Positions 40,319-47,809 of a DNA stretch of 64,000 nucleotides are shown in pieces. The DNA comes from Klebsiella pneumoniae (lineage in GTDB: Bacteria; Pseudomonadota; Gammaproteobacteria; Enterobacterales; Enterobacteriaceae). Position 1 is the first letter of the stretch. Every line of letters starts with the position of its first letter. Position numbers and translations under genes: made by a program. Below the pieces are notes generated by a model. It worked only from the letters and a program-made list of their open reading frames with translations, was not told the DNA's origin and did no database searches. The DNA lies in contig NZ_KN046818.1 of the NCBI RefSeq assembly GCF_000742135.1, forward strand, positions 3,041,347 through 3,105,346. Reading direction: 5' to 3'.

Positions 40319-40994
40319 ACAGAAATTAATAGCTGAATCCCGCACTTTTGAGCAGCAAATGATTGAGCGGGATAAACGCGCCGCAAAAGCCGGTTTTGTT
40401 GTTGGCGGTGTAGGTCTGCTGATTGCGGTACTGTCGCTCGTCGCCGTGGTCGTGATGTTGCCGCTGAAACAGACGGACGTTGAGCTGTATACCGTGGATA
40501 ACCACACAGGACGGGTGGAACACGTTACCCGGACATCAAAAACCAGCCTGACCGCAGAAGAAGCCTATCAAAAGGCGATGGCCGCAAACTACGTCAAAGT
40601 GCGTGAGCGGTATGTCTATCCCTCTCTCCAGGACGATTACGAGACAGTGCAGGTCTACAACTCCCCCCAGGTAAACGATGACTATCTGGCGCTTTACGCC
40701 GGGAAAAATGCCCCGGACAAGGTTTATAAAAACGGGGCGCACACCGTGAAAGTGGAGATCCTGTCAAACCAGATCACCGATGCGACAGCCCCTGACAGGG
40801 TCGCCACCATCCGCTACAAGAAGATTATCCGCCGTCTGGCTGATAACAGCACCCGCAGCGAGTATTGGGATGCCCGGTTCACGTTCCATTCTGACCCTGA
40901 CAAGGAAATGAGCGATGCGGAACGCGAGATCAACTACTTCGGCTTTACCGTCACCAGTTGGCAGACCGACCGCGAAATTCGGGGAGGTGAATGA
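40311..40994 (+). CDS. virB8: VirB8-like T4SS assembly protein
   Basis: 227 residues: short cytoplasmic N-terminus, one transmembrane helix (about 28-50, GFVVGGVGLLIAVLSLVAVV), then the periplasmic NTF2-like domain (EEAYQKAMAANYVKVRERYVY, DYETVQVYNSP, TRSEYWDARFTF, INYFGFTVTSW). VirB8 nucleates the inner-membrane complex. Overlaps virB7 at the start and virB9 at the stop (ATGA). Confidence 0.93.
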   Translation: MSEQKLIAESRTFEQQMIERDKRAAKAGFVVGGVGLLIAVLSLVAVVVMLPLKQTDVELYTVDNHTGRVEHVTRTSKTSLTAEEAYQKAMAANYVKVRERYVYPSLQDDYETVQVYNSPQVNDDYLALYAGKNAPDKVYKNGAHTVKVEILSNQITDATAPDRVATIRYKKIIRRLADNSTRSEYWDARFTFHSDPDKEMSDAEREINYFGFTVTSWQTDREIRGGE

Positions 40995-41899
40995 TGAAAA
41001 AGTTAACGTTTACCGCACTGGCACTGATGATGTGCGGCGCGGCATGGGGTGCGGCCATACCACAGGCAAGCCGCTATGACTCCCGTGTTCAGCAGGTTAT
41101 CTATAACCCGCAGAACGTCACCGTCGTTAACACCAAACCCGGCTTTATGACAACGCTGGTCTTTGATAACGATGAGGCGGTCATAAGCGCGAAACCCGGC
41201 TTTGATGAGGCGTGGGAAGCCACGCCGGATGCAAACCGGGTCAACGTTCGTCCGGTCGCGCTCACGCAGGGAGCGCCCGGAGAAGATGGCAACACAACGC
41301 AGGTCGTGATCCCCCCGAACAGCCGGGACTGGCATACCAACATGCTGGTTGTCACGAATAAGCGCCTGTACAACGTCGAGCTGAATGTCATCGATGATAA
41401 ATCGGCACAGCAACCCGCTTTCCAGGTGAGCTATCGCTATCCGGGCGAAGAACGGGACAAAGCGAGCCGGGAGGCGACGGCCAGACAGCGCGAGTGGGAG
41501 CAGAAACAGCAACAGGCCAGCGTCCAGAAAGCGCTGAACTCGGCGCAGACGCCCCGCAACTGGAGTTACACCAAATATCCGGGCAAAGGCAGTTTCAACA
41601 TTGTTCCCGATTTTGCTTACGACGATGGCCGCTTTACGTTCGTGGGCTTCTCCCCGTCTAAGTCCATTCCTTCCGTAACCAAAGAGCTGAACGGCAAAGA
41701 GCATGTGGTTAACAGCAGTATCCAGAAGAAAGGCGACTTCACCGTACTGGTAATTCAGGAGGTGACGCCACGCCTGGTACTGCGTTCCGGTAATGCCGTT
41801 GTGGGTCTGGAAAATAGCGGATTTGGCAAGGTACACGCCGCCGATGGTTCCACCGTGTCCCGGCAGGTGGAAAGAGTGGAAAAAACGGAATCCAATTAA
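40991..41899 (+). CDS. virB9: VirB9-like outer-membrane core protein
   Basis: 302 residues with a signal peptide ending near CGAAWGAA. Two-domain VirB9: N-terminal beta domain (RVQQVIYNPQNVTVV, TTLVFDNDEAV, RDWHTNMLVVTNKRLYNVEL) and C-terminal domain (NWSYTKYPGKGSFNIVPDFAYDDGRFTFVGF, FTVLVIQEVTPRLVLRSGNAVVGLEN). Forms the core complex with VirB7 and VirB10. ATG may be 40991 or 40994. Confidence 0.93.
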   Translation: MMKKLTFTALALMMCGAAWGAAIPQASRYDSRVQQVIYNPQNVTVVNTKPGFMTTLVFDNDEAVISAKPGFDEAWEATPDANRVNVRPVALTQGAPGEDGNTTQVVIPPNSRDWHTNMLVVTNKRLYNVELNVIDDKSAQQPAFQVSYRYPGEERDKASREATARQREWEQKQQQASVQKALNSAQTPRNWSYTKYPGKGSFNIVPDFAYDDGRFTFVGFSPSKSIPSVTKELNGKEHVVNSSIQKKGDFTVLVIQEVTPRLVLRSGNAVVGLENSGFGKVHAADGSTVSRQVERVEKTESN

Positions 41900-41901
41900 C
41901 C

Positions 41902-41927
41902 TATAAAAATAGTTTTATATTTTTATA
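41902..41927. repeat. AT-rich hairpin between virB9 and virB10
   Basis: TATAAAAATA (41902-41911) and TATTTTTATA (41918-41927) form a perfect 10-bp stem with a 6-nt loop immediately before the virB10 ribosome site (AAAGGAAA). Similar in position and composition to the palindrome before virB7. Confidence 0.5.
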
Positions 41928-41942
41928 AAAGGAAACGTGCAT

Positions 41943-43193
41943 ATGAACGACGAAAACAAAGTGCCTGTGCCGGATGAAGCGCAGGCATCCCCGGCACACG
42001 CTGGGGATGATATTGCCACGCTTGAGCGGGAAGCCCGCGCTAAAAGGGAGGCCGAGCTTATCAATGCGCAGGACGATGAAGAGAAAGACCCGGTACAACC
42101 CGCCGTTAACAAGCTGAAAAAGCGCAAACGGGGCAAAGCAACCGCCTTTCTTGCCATTGTCGCGGCCACGCTTATCTTCCTGGCATGGGGTGGTAACTGG
42201 GTTTATCGCAATATCCTGTGGCAGCCTACGGAAGAAAAGAAACAGGACACAGCCCCGCAGACGAACAAAACCGATTACCGGCAGCGTAACGATCTCGGTA
42301 TGTCCACCGATACAGCCGAAGAAGAGCCAGAGCAACAGGATAACGGCCAGAGCAGCACGGGGGGAACAGGGCAGGCGGCTCCGGCCGCCCCGCCAGAACT
42401 CAACAAAGCCAGCTTCCTTATTCGTCGTGATGGTTCGGCCACCACGCAGAACCAGGTCAAAACCCGGCAGCAGGAAATGACGCTGACATCGGCAACGACC
42501 ACCGGACAACAGGACAGCAGCGCGGCCACAAATACCGCCGCACCGCCGCCGGGACAAAGCCCCGCACCAGTGCGCCGCATACCCTATAACCCTGACCTGT
42601 ACATCCCGGAAAATACCTCGATCCCCTGCTCACTGGATCGCCGCTTTGTATCTGACCGGGCGGGGAAACTTCGCTGCACGGTCACTACTGACATCTGGAG
42701 CGCCAGCGGCAACACGAAGCTGATAGAGAAAGGCACCACCGCATCATTACTTTACCGCGCCATAGCGGAAGAAGGTATGAAGCACGGGCAAGGGCGGGCA
42801 TTCATCATTGCGACGAAGCTACGCACCCGCCAGCCGCCTTATCTCGATATCCCGTTGGTTGATACCAGCGCGGCTGGCGATCTGGGCGAGGCTGGCGTTG
42901 ATGGCTGGATAGATTCGCACTTCTGGGAACGGTTCGGCGGCGCGTTAATGGTCGGCATGATCCCCGATATTGGCGCATGGGCATCCAACAGCGCGGGTAA
43001 AAAAGACCGCAATACGGACTATACGGAAAACAGCCGCCAGGCTATGGCAGATATGGCACGTACCACGCTGGAGAACAGCATCAATATTCCCCCAACGCTC
43101 TATAAGAATCAGGGCGAGATCATCAACCTAATCACAGGCGAGGATATTGATTTTTCCAACATCTATACACTGAGGTTGAAAAATGACCGCTAA
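41943..43193 (+). CDS. virB10: VirB10-like T4SS core protein
   Basis: 416 residues from the ATG at 41943 (a GTG two codons upstream is also possible; AAAGGAAA fits 41943). Cytoplasmic N-terminus, one transmembrane helix (KATAFLAIVAATLIFLAWGG), a Gln/Thr/Pro-rich periplasmic linker, then the TrbI-type beta-barrel domain (IPENTSIPCSLDRRFVSDRAGKLRCTV... RQPPYLDIPLVDTSAAGDLGEAGVDG ... NIPPTLYKNQGEII). Couples inner-membrane ATPases to the outer-membrane pore. Overlaps virB11 by 11 bases. Confidence 0.93.
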   Translation: MNDENKVPVPDEAQASPAHAGDDIATLEREARAKREAELINAQDDEEKDPVQPAVNKLKKRKRGKATAFLAIVAATLIFLAWGGNWVYRNILWQPTEEKKQDTAPQTNKTDYRQRNDLGMSTDTAEEEPEQQDNGQSSTGGTGQAAPAAPPELNKASFLIRRDGSATTQNQVKTRQQEMTLTSATTTGQQDSSAATNTAAPPPGQSPAPVRRIPYNPDLYIPENTSIPCSLDRRFVSDRAGKLRCTVTTDIWSASGNTKLIEKGTTASLLYRAIAEEGMKHGQGRAFIIATKLRTRQPPYLDIPLVDTSAAGDLGEAGVDGWIDSHFWERFGGALMVGMIPDIGAWASNSAGKKDRNTDYTENSRQAMADMARTTLENSINIPPTLYKNQGEIINLITGEDIDFSNIYTLRLKNDR

Positions 43194-44208
43194 GAATATT
43201 TCCCTCGACCGCTATAAACAGCGTTTCTTTGGCGACTTTCTGGAGCTTCCCGGCCTGACGGAGATCGCCGTCAATCGTCCAGGTGAGCTGTATACCAAAA
43301 TCAACGGCGTATGGGAGCAGCACGCCGTTCCTTTGTCCTATGAGGATTGCTACAACTTTGCCCGGTGCCTGGCAAAGCACCACGGCGACAATATCGAAGA
43401 TATTAAGCCGGGGCTGTCAGCCACGCTGGAATCTGGCGAACGGTGCCAGGTGATTGTTCCCCCGGCCTGTGAGCGCGATACGGTGTCTATCACCATCCGT
43501 AAGCCATCGAAGGTACAAATCCCGCATCAGTCATACATCGATGCGGGATTTTATAACCGGGTAACAGGCGAGGAAAAAACGGAGACGCACGACGAGGAAT
43601 TAATTGCATTGTACAATACAAAAAATATTCCTCTGTTTATGGAGAAATGCGTCGAGTACGGTAAAACTCTCGCGGTCGCCGGGGAAACAAGCACCGGGAA
43701 AACCACCTATATGAAAATGTTGATAGGGTATATTCCTGTACATCTTCGGATATCAACCATTGAGGACAACCCGGAAATCACGTTCTTTATCCATAAAAAC
43801 TACGTCCATCTTTTTTATCCGTCAGAATCATCAGATGAAAAAGGTTCTATCGTTACCCCGGCGAGCCTTTTACGCTGGAATTACCGTATGAACCCTGACC
43901 GCATTTTATTAACAGAGGTTCGCGGTGCGGAAGCCTGGGACTTCCTTAAAATAACAGGTTCCGGCCATGAAGGGAGTATGACCTCCATTCATGCAGGATC
44001 AGCGAAAGAAGCTATAGATGGGTTTATTACCCGTTGCTATGAAAATCCACAGTGCGCCCAGCTCCCCTATACATTTATGTTACGTAAGGTTCTGGATAGC
44101 CTGGACGTGATTGTGAGCATTGATTTAGACGGAAATGTTCGCCGTATGAATGACATCTATTTCCGTCCAATTCATCGAAACCAGTATTTTGAGGAAATGA
44201 AAGCATGA
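43183..44208 (+). CDS. virB11: VirB11-like hexameric ATPase
   Basis: 341 residues, cytoplasmic traffic ATPase. Walker A GETSTGKTT near residue 170, Asp box (STIEDNPE), Walker B-like region (NPDRILLTEVRGAEAWDFL) and His box (GHEGSMTSIHAGS). Switches the machine between pilus assembly and DNA export. Within it, 43605-43620 matches (15/16) a 16-bp palindrome found near the oriT candidate. Confidence 0.95.
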   Translation: MTAKNISLDRYKQRFFGDFLELPGLTEIAVNRPGELYTKINGVWEQHAVPLSYEDCYNFARCLAKHHGDNIEDIKPGLSATLESGERCQVIVPPACERDTVSITIRKPSKVQIPHQSYIDAGFYNRVTGEEKTETHDEELIALYNTKNIPLFMEKCVEYGKTLAVAGETSTGKTTYMKMLIGYIPVHLRISTIEDNPEITFFIHKNYVHLFYPSESSDEKGSIVTPASLLRWNYRMNPDRILLTEVRGAEAWDFLKITGSGHEGSMTSIHAGSAKEAIDGFITRCYENPQCAQLPYTFMLRKVLDSLDVIVSIDLDGNVRRMNDIYFRPIHRNQYFEEMKA

Positions 44209-44612
44209 TAAAGAAACTTAAAGTCATCATGTTGGCAGCAATAGTTACCGGATGTTCATCGCCGCCGCCTCCCGTTCCTGTGGAGTGGGATAAAGCCGCT
44301 GACCCATTAAATACCAGTTTACCGCAATGGAGTGACAATAACGTTATAGTCCCTTCCCCGACAGTTAACGGTAAATGGACATCATCAATCAGCGCACAAA
44401 GTTTCTACGATACAATATGGACTCCAGCAGTATTTTACGCAGTCGCCCATTCAACACGAATTGTCGTCACTGCACAATCCGGCACTGATTTCTTTAATGC
44501 CAAAAACTGGCTTCGCCAGAATGGCGCAAAAGGCGTTATTGAATACCAGCCTGTATTTAATTGCCTGACGTGCAGAGAAACCACTATTTATTTCTCTCAC
44601 CAATCCATTTAA
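44205..44612 (+). CDS. Cag12-family lipoprotein of the T4SS operon
   Basis: 135 residues; lipoprotein signal with lipobox IVTGC, then SSPPPPVPVEWDK, a conserved NGKWTSSISAQSFYDTIWTPAVFY and a Cys pair (NCLTC). This matches the Cag12-like proteins common downstream of virB11 in enterobacterial conjugation systems. Probable outer-membrane-associated T4SS accessory. Overlaps the virB11 stop by 4 bases. Confidence 0.7.
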   Translation: MIKKLKVIMLAAIVTGCSSPPPPVPVEWDKAADPLNTSLPQWSDNNVIVPSPTVNGKWTSSISAQSFYDTIWTPAVFYAVAHSTRIVVTAQSGTDFFNAKNWLRQNGAKGVIEYQPVFNCLTCRETTIYFSHQSI

Positions 44613-44638
44613 GCAACACAATCTAATAAGGATTTATC

Positions 44639-44944
44639 ATGAAAAAAACCGTTATCGCGGCGACTGTATTATGCCTGACCGCAGGAACGCCGATTTATTC
44701 CTTTGCCGCTGACCCGTGCGAAGTTGTTCTTTGCATGTACGGAAAAGCCACAGGTAATAGTGGTGGGAGTGAATGCAGTTCAGCAGAACGCGCATTTTTT
44801 AAAATCAACGCATTTAAAAAACACCATCGTTTCAATCCGGGTAAAACATTCGATATGCGAAAAGAATTTTTAGGGGAGTGCAAAGCCGCAGACCCTGAAT
44901 CAATAAGTAAAATCCTTTCAAAATTTGGCAGAGTGAAAGGATAA
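44639..44944 (+). CDS. TrbM/KikA (MpfK)-family periplasmic protein
   Basis: 101 residues with signal peptide (cut near YSFAA) followed by DPCEVVLCMYGK ... GGSECSSAERAFF, the Cys-rich TrbM/KikA pattern, and a C-terminal FLGECKAADPESI. Family members are periplasmic accessory factors of conjugative pili. AAGGATT ribosome site. Confidence 0.7.
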   Translation: MKKTVIAATVLCLTAGTPIYSFAADPCEVVLCMYGKATGNSGGSECSSAERAFFKINAFKKHHRFNPGKTFDMRKEFLGECKAADPESISKILSKFGRVKG

Positions 44945-45043
44945 CTGACATATCCATTTTGATATGAGAGGTTCGAAATGATAAACGAAGATTTATTCAT
45001 TTAGAATATACACTCAAAAAATCAGGACAGAATATCTGTAGCC

Positions 45044-45283
45044 ATGGGATATGACACGTTATCAAAAGAAGCCCACAGAGGTTGTGGGCTGTATTACGAA
45101 ATATACGAAAGCTGTTTTATCGGTCTTTTGCGCGATCATCTTTCAGAACTTAATGAAGCTGACGCAAATAGATTAAGACGCTATGCCGAGAGTAAAGGTA
45201 CGAAAATTGATGATGCGTCCTACAGTGAAGCACTGGAAGCTGAAAGGGAGTGCAGGGCTGAAATATACCGCGAGCAAATGTAA
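45044..45283 (+). CDS. Small conjugation-region protein, possibly N-terminally truncated by a TAG
   Basis: 79 residues from ATG 45044, which lacks a clear ribosome site. The same frame continues upstream to an ATG at 44978 with a good GAGAGG site, but codon 9 of that longer form is TAG (45002-45004). So the ancestral gene was probably 44978-45283 (101 codons: MINEDLFI, stop, NIHSKNQDRISVAMGYD...). The body is helical and acidic (GCGLYYEIYESCFIGLLRDHL, EADANRLRRYAE). No function recognised; it sits directly upstream of the palindrome block and could be a transfer accessory. It may be expressed only weakly or not at all. Confidence 0.5.
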   Translation: MGYDTLSKEAHRGCGLYYEIYESCFIGLLRDHLSELNEADANRLRRYAESKGTKIDDASYSEALEAERECRAEIYREQM

Positions 45284-45299
45284 TCACACAAAACAAAAG

Positions 45300-45315
45300 T
45301 GTATTGTACAATACA
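45300..45315. repeat. 16-bp palindrome upstream of oriT candidate
   Basis: TGTATTGTACAATACA is a perfect 16-bp palindrome, operator-like. A 15/16 copy lies inside virB11 at 43605-43620. Confidence 0.55.
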
Positions 45316-45343
45316 GAGACTAACAGGCGACGGGATTTTAAGG

Positions 45344-45399
45344 CTTCATTATTTTTGGCTTCAATTTCGAAGAAATTGTTAAGACGAAAAATAATGAAG
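45344..45399. repeat. Nested inverted repeat, module 1
   Basis: Outer arms CTTCATTATTTTT (45344-45356) and AAAAATAATGAAG (45387-45399) pair perfectly over 13 bp. Their loop contains an inner hairpin CAATTTC-GAA-GAAATTG (45362-45378), part of a 23-bp element (45360-45382) repeated in module 2. Confidence 0.65.
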
Positions 45400-45403
45400 T
45401 GGA

Positions 45404-45456
45404 ACGTGGACAGAAAATTCAATTTCGGAGAAATTGCTAATTCTCAGGATCCACGT
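45404..45456. repeat. Nested inverted repeat, module 2
   Basis: Outer arms ACGTGGA (45404-45410) and TCCACGT (45450-45456) enclose CAATTTC-GGA-GAAATTG (45420-45436). The 23-bp element 45418-45440 matches 45360-45382 at 21 of 23 positions in direct orientation, 58 bases apart. Candidate binding sites of an accessory relaxosome protein. Confidence 0.65.
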
Positions 45457-45575
45457 CCACCCGCGAACATTCGCCCCAGCGAATTGAAGCGGGCCGGGGG
45501 GAGCCGCAAAAATTTTGCCGCCCCAGCGAGCAAAAAGGCACGCCCACGTGCCGGTTTTTGTGGGGGGCTTGCCCC

Positions 45576-45743
45576 GCACACCGTCGCAGCCAGGCTATAT
45601 TTCCCGCCCCGGCGGGGAATATGCCGATTAGGCGCGACCAACCCCTTTAAAGCAGCGTTCCCATTTTTTCGAGCTTGCGAAGAAAAAATAGGCTAAACGC
45701 GCGTCTTAAAGGGGTTGGTCGCGCGTAGCGCGCGACGGTGTGC
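45576..45743. other. oriT: Candidate origin of transfer (oriT): three-level nested palindrome
   Basis: Three nested perfect inverted repeats: outer GCACACCGTCGC (45576-45587)/GCGACGGTGTGC (45732-45743); middle GCGCGACCAACCCCTTTAA (45632-45650)/TTAAAGGGGTTGGTCGCGC (45706-45724), 19 bp; inner ATTTTTTC (45663-45670)/GAAAAAAT (45682-45689). Additional short palindromes (TTCCCGCC...GGCGGGGAA, CGCGC-GTA-GCGCG) lie inside. It sits just upstream of mobB and mobC, where oriT is expected in this ICE type. No nick site can be assigned from the sequence. Confidence 0.55.
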
Positions 45744-46061
45744 CGCCTTTGACTTTGGGGGTTTTGGTCCGGCGTTCAGCCGGGACATTACCCCCATGTG
45801 CCATGCAGTGAGGGCGTCCAGCCCGAACGTAATGACACACGCCGTTGCCCGTCATTCGGGCGTTTCAGAGGACAGACGACCACTGGTCGGCTGTTTTCTG
45901 AAAGCACGGATAACGGGCTTGATCGCCACTGGCGATCAGCGCTTTTTGCCGGTTCATCGGAGCATGTTATGGGAGCATCGCATGGGAGCGTGGTTATGCT
46001 CCTGTAAGCTGCTCCCATCTCTTGCGCCCAACAGGTCAGTTTTCGTATGGAGAAAATAGAT

Positions 46062-47801
46062 ATGGGTTCCCACCTGATGCAAAGGCTGAATGCTTTTGCT
46101 GACGCCTTTTCCTTTTTCCTGTTATGGCTGCAAAACAGCCCTGTCATATTATCCCTGTTCGCAGGTCTTACATTACCATTTATAGTCAACCTTCCCCGAG
46201 AGGAAAGAAAGAACGCTCCGTTCTGGTTAAAATCGGTGGCGTGTGTGTCTATTTTCTTTTTTATATTCGGCACCATATCACCGCTAACTATTCAGGGGCT
46301 GAGCTACTTTTTTAAATTACTCGACAACAACATACTGTTCAGAATTCCGCTATGGATCATGACAGTCACATTTACGACAGCAGGATTATTCTTTCATATT
46401 GCAGCTCGACGAGTTCTGGCGGGAGAAATTGACAATCTGAAACATCGAATAATTAAGAAAACCAAGCTGGAGAGAAATACCAGAACGGATGTACGTAAAG
46501 TAAAAGAGCTGTTGCCCGAGAGCATAGAATACAATCCACTCGATTACATTGATTTAAAGAAAGGTGCTTTCATTGGCTTAAACAAAGATGACCAGCCGCA
46601 ATACATAACCATAAAAGAATTCAAGACCCAACACGCAGCAATTATCGGCACAACTGGTTCAGGGAAAGGCGTCACTGCAACCGTTCTACTTTATCAGGCA
46701 ATTCTTGCAGGCGAGGCTGTTTTTGTAGAAGATCCAAAAGATGATGAATGGGCACCACATATACTCAGGGAAGCATGTAAAAAAGCGGGCAAGAAATTTA
46801 CACTTATAAATTTGAATAAGTTAAATTTTCAGCTTGATTTACTGGCTGATATCTCTCATGAACAACTGGAGGAACTATTTAACGCTGGCTTTAGTCTGGC
46901 TAAAAAAGGGGAAGCTTCAGATTTTTATCGAATCTCTGACCGCCGCGCGGCCAGAAACACATCGGCAATTTATGAAAAAGGAATGACACTTTATGATTTA
47001 TTTAACACTGATTTTGTTCAGTCATTACGTCAAGCTGCTCCCGCATTTTTTGGTGAGCTGGAAGAAGTTGCTTTAGTTAACTCAATTAATGCCACAAATG
47101 GATTTTCATTAAAAGAGATTTTTGATGAAGGTGGTTGTTGCTACATTATTGGTTCAACACGAAACCAAAAAATAATATCCGCACAAAGGATGATTCTGAC
47201 CCGCCTGATACAAATAGCAGAGACCAGGGACAGAATAAACAGCACCCCGCGTACTGTTGCTATTTTTCTCGACGAATTGAAATATCATCTATCCCGCCCC
47301 GCCCTTGAGGGACTTGGAACGGCACGAGATAAAGGTGTGCATATATTCATGGCTTTTCAGGCGATAGACGATCTGCGTGACTGTCCGTCTGATTTAAATG
47401 GTGATGCAGTTATTGGAGCCATCATTGAAAACGCAAAATTCAAATTGATTTATAAGATTCAAAATCCAGAAACAGCAGAATGGGCGGCAAAAATGACAGG
47501 TTCAATCCTGGTTGATGATGAAATGAGGAAAGTAAGGACTGATTTATCATTAACGGAAAAAATGGATACAGACCGAATGATAAGACAGGCAGAAAGTTAC
47601 TACGTTGACAGTAATATGTTTTTAAATCTCCCTGAAAAAGTCGGTTTTGTATTTACAACAAAAGAACTGGCGAAGGCAACAAAGATGTCCCATATTCTGG
47701 TTAAAAAGAAACATATTGAATTGCTGTCATTTGAAAATCCTCAATCTGTACAACCACAACCCGAAATCAATGAACAAAATAAGCCATCAATCAATCTGTG
47801 A
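46062..47801 (+). CDS. mobB: VirD4-like coupling protein MobB
   Basis: Type IV coupling protein that brings the relaxase-DNA complex to the T4SS, as MobB does for plasmid CloDF13. 579 residues from ATG 46062, which has GGAG nine bases upstream; an ATG at 46047 would add five. N-terminal membrane helices (FSFFLLWLQNSPVILSLFAGL, VACVSIFFFIFGTISPLTI, IPLWIMTVTFTTAGLFF) are followed by a RecA-like motor: Walker A IIGTTGSGKGVTA, VEDPKDDEW, then Walker B TVAIFLDELKY and the motif HIFMAFQAIDDL. Its last bases overlap the ribosome site of mobC. Confidence 0.87.
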   Translation: MGSHLMQRLNAFADAFSFFLLWLQNSPVILSLFAGLTLPFIVNLPREERKNAPFWLKSVACVSIFFFIFGTISPLTIQGLSYFFKLLDNNILFRIPLWIMTVTFTTAGLFFHIAARRVLAGEIDNLKHRIIKKTKLERNTRTDVRKVKELLPESIEYNPLDYIDLKKGAFIGLNKDDQPQYITIKEFKTQHAAIIGTTGSGKGVTATVLLYQAILAGEAVFVEDPKDDEWAPHILREACKKAGKKFTLINLNKLNFQLDLLADISHEQLEELFNAGFSLAKKGEASDFYRISDRRAARNTSAIYEKGMTLYDLFNTDFVQSLRQAAPAFFGELEEVALVNSINATNGFSLKEIFDEGGCCYIIGSTRNQKIISAQRMILTRLIQIAETRDRINSTPRTVAIFLDELKYHLSRPALEGLGTARDKGVHIFMAFQAIDDLRDCPSDLNGDAVIGAIIENAKFKLIYKIQNPETAEWAAKMTGSILVDDEMRKVRTDLSLTEKMDTDRMIRQAESYYVDSNMFLNLPEKVGFVFTTKELAKATKMSHILVKKKHIELLSFENPQSVQPQPEINEQNKPSINL

Positions 47802-47809
47802 GGGCTGAA

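Larger units (their letters stand above)
45284..46061. other. Non-coding palindrome-rich block (relaxosome region)
   Basis: About 780 bases between the last transfer gene and mobB without a credible gene. Besides the separately listed repeats and oriT candidate it holds the IR CGACCA-C-TGGTCG, a hairpin TGATCGCC (45920-45927)/GGCGATCA (45931-45938) followed by GCGCTTTTTG (terminator-like), and clustered GGGAGC/GCTCCC motifs at 45965-46020. The density of inverted repeats is unlike the rest of the window. Confidence 0.7.

Noticed and set aside
45304..45696. 130-codon frame across the palindrome block
   Set aside because: No ribosome site, low-complexity composition created by inverted repeats, no family resemblance.
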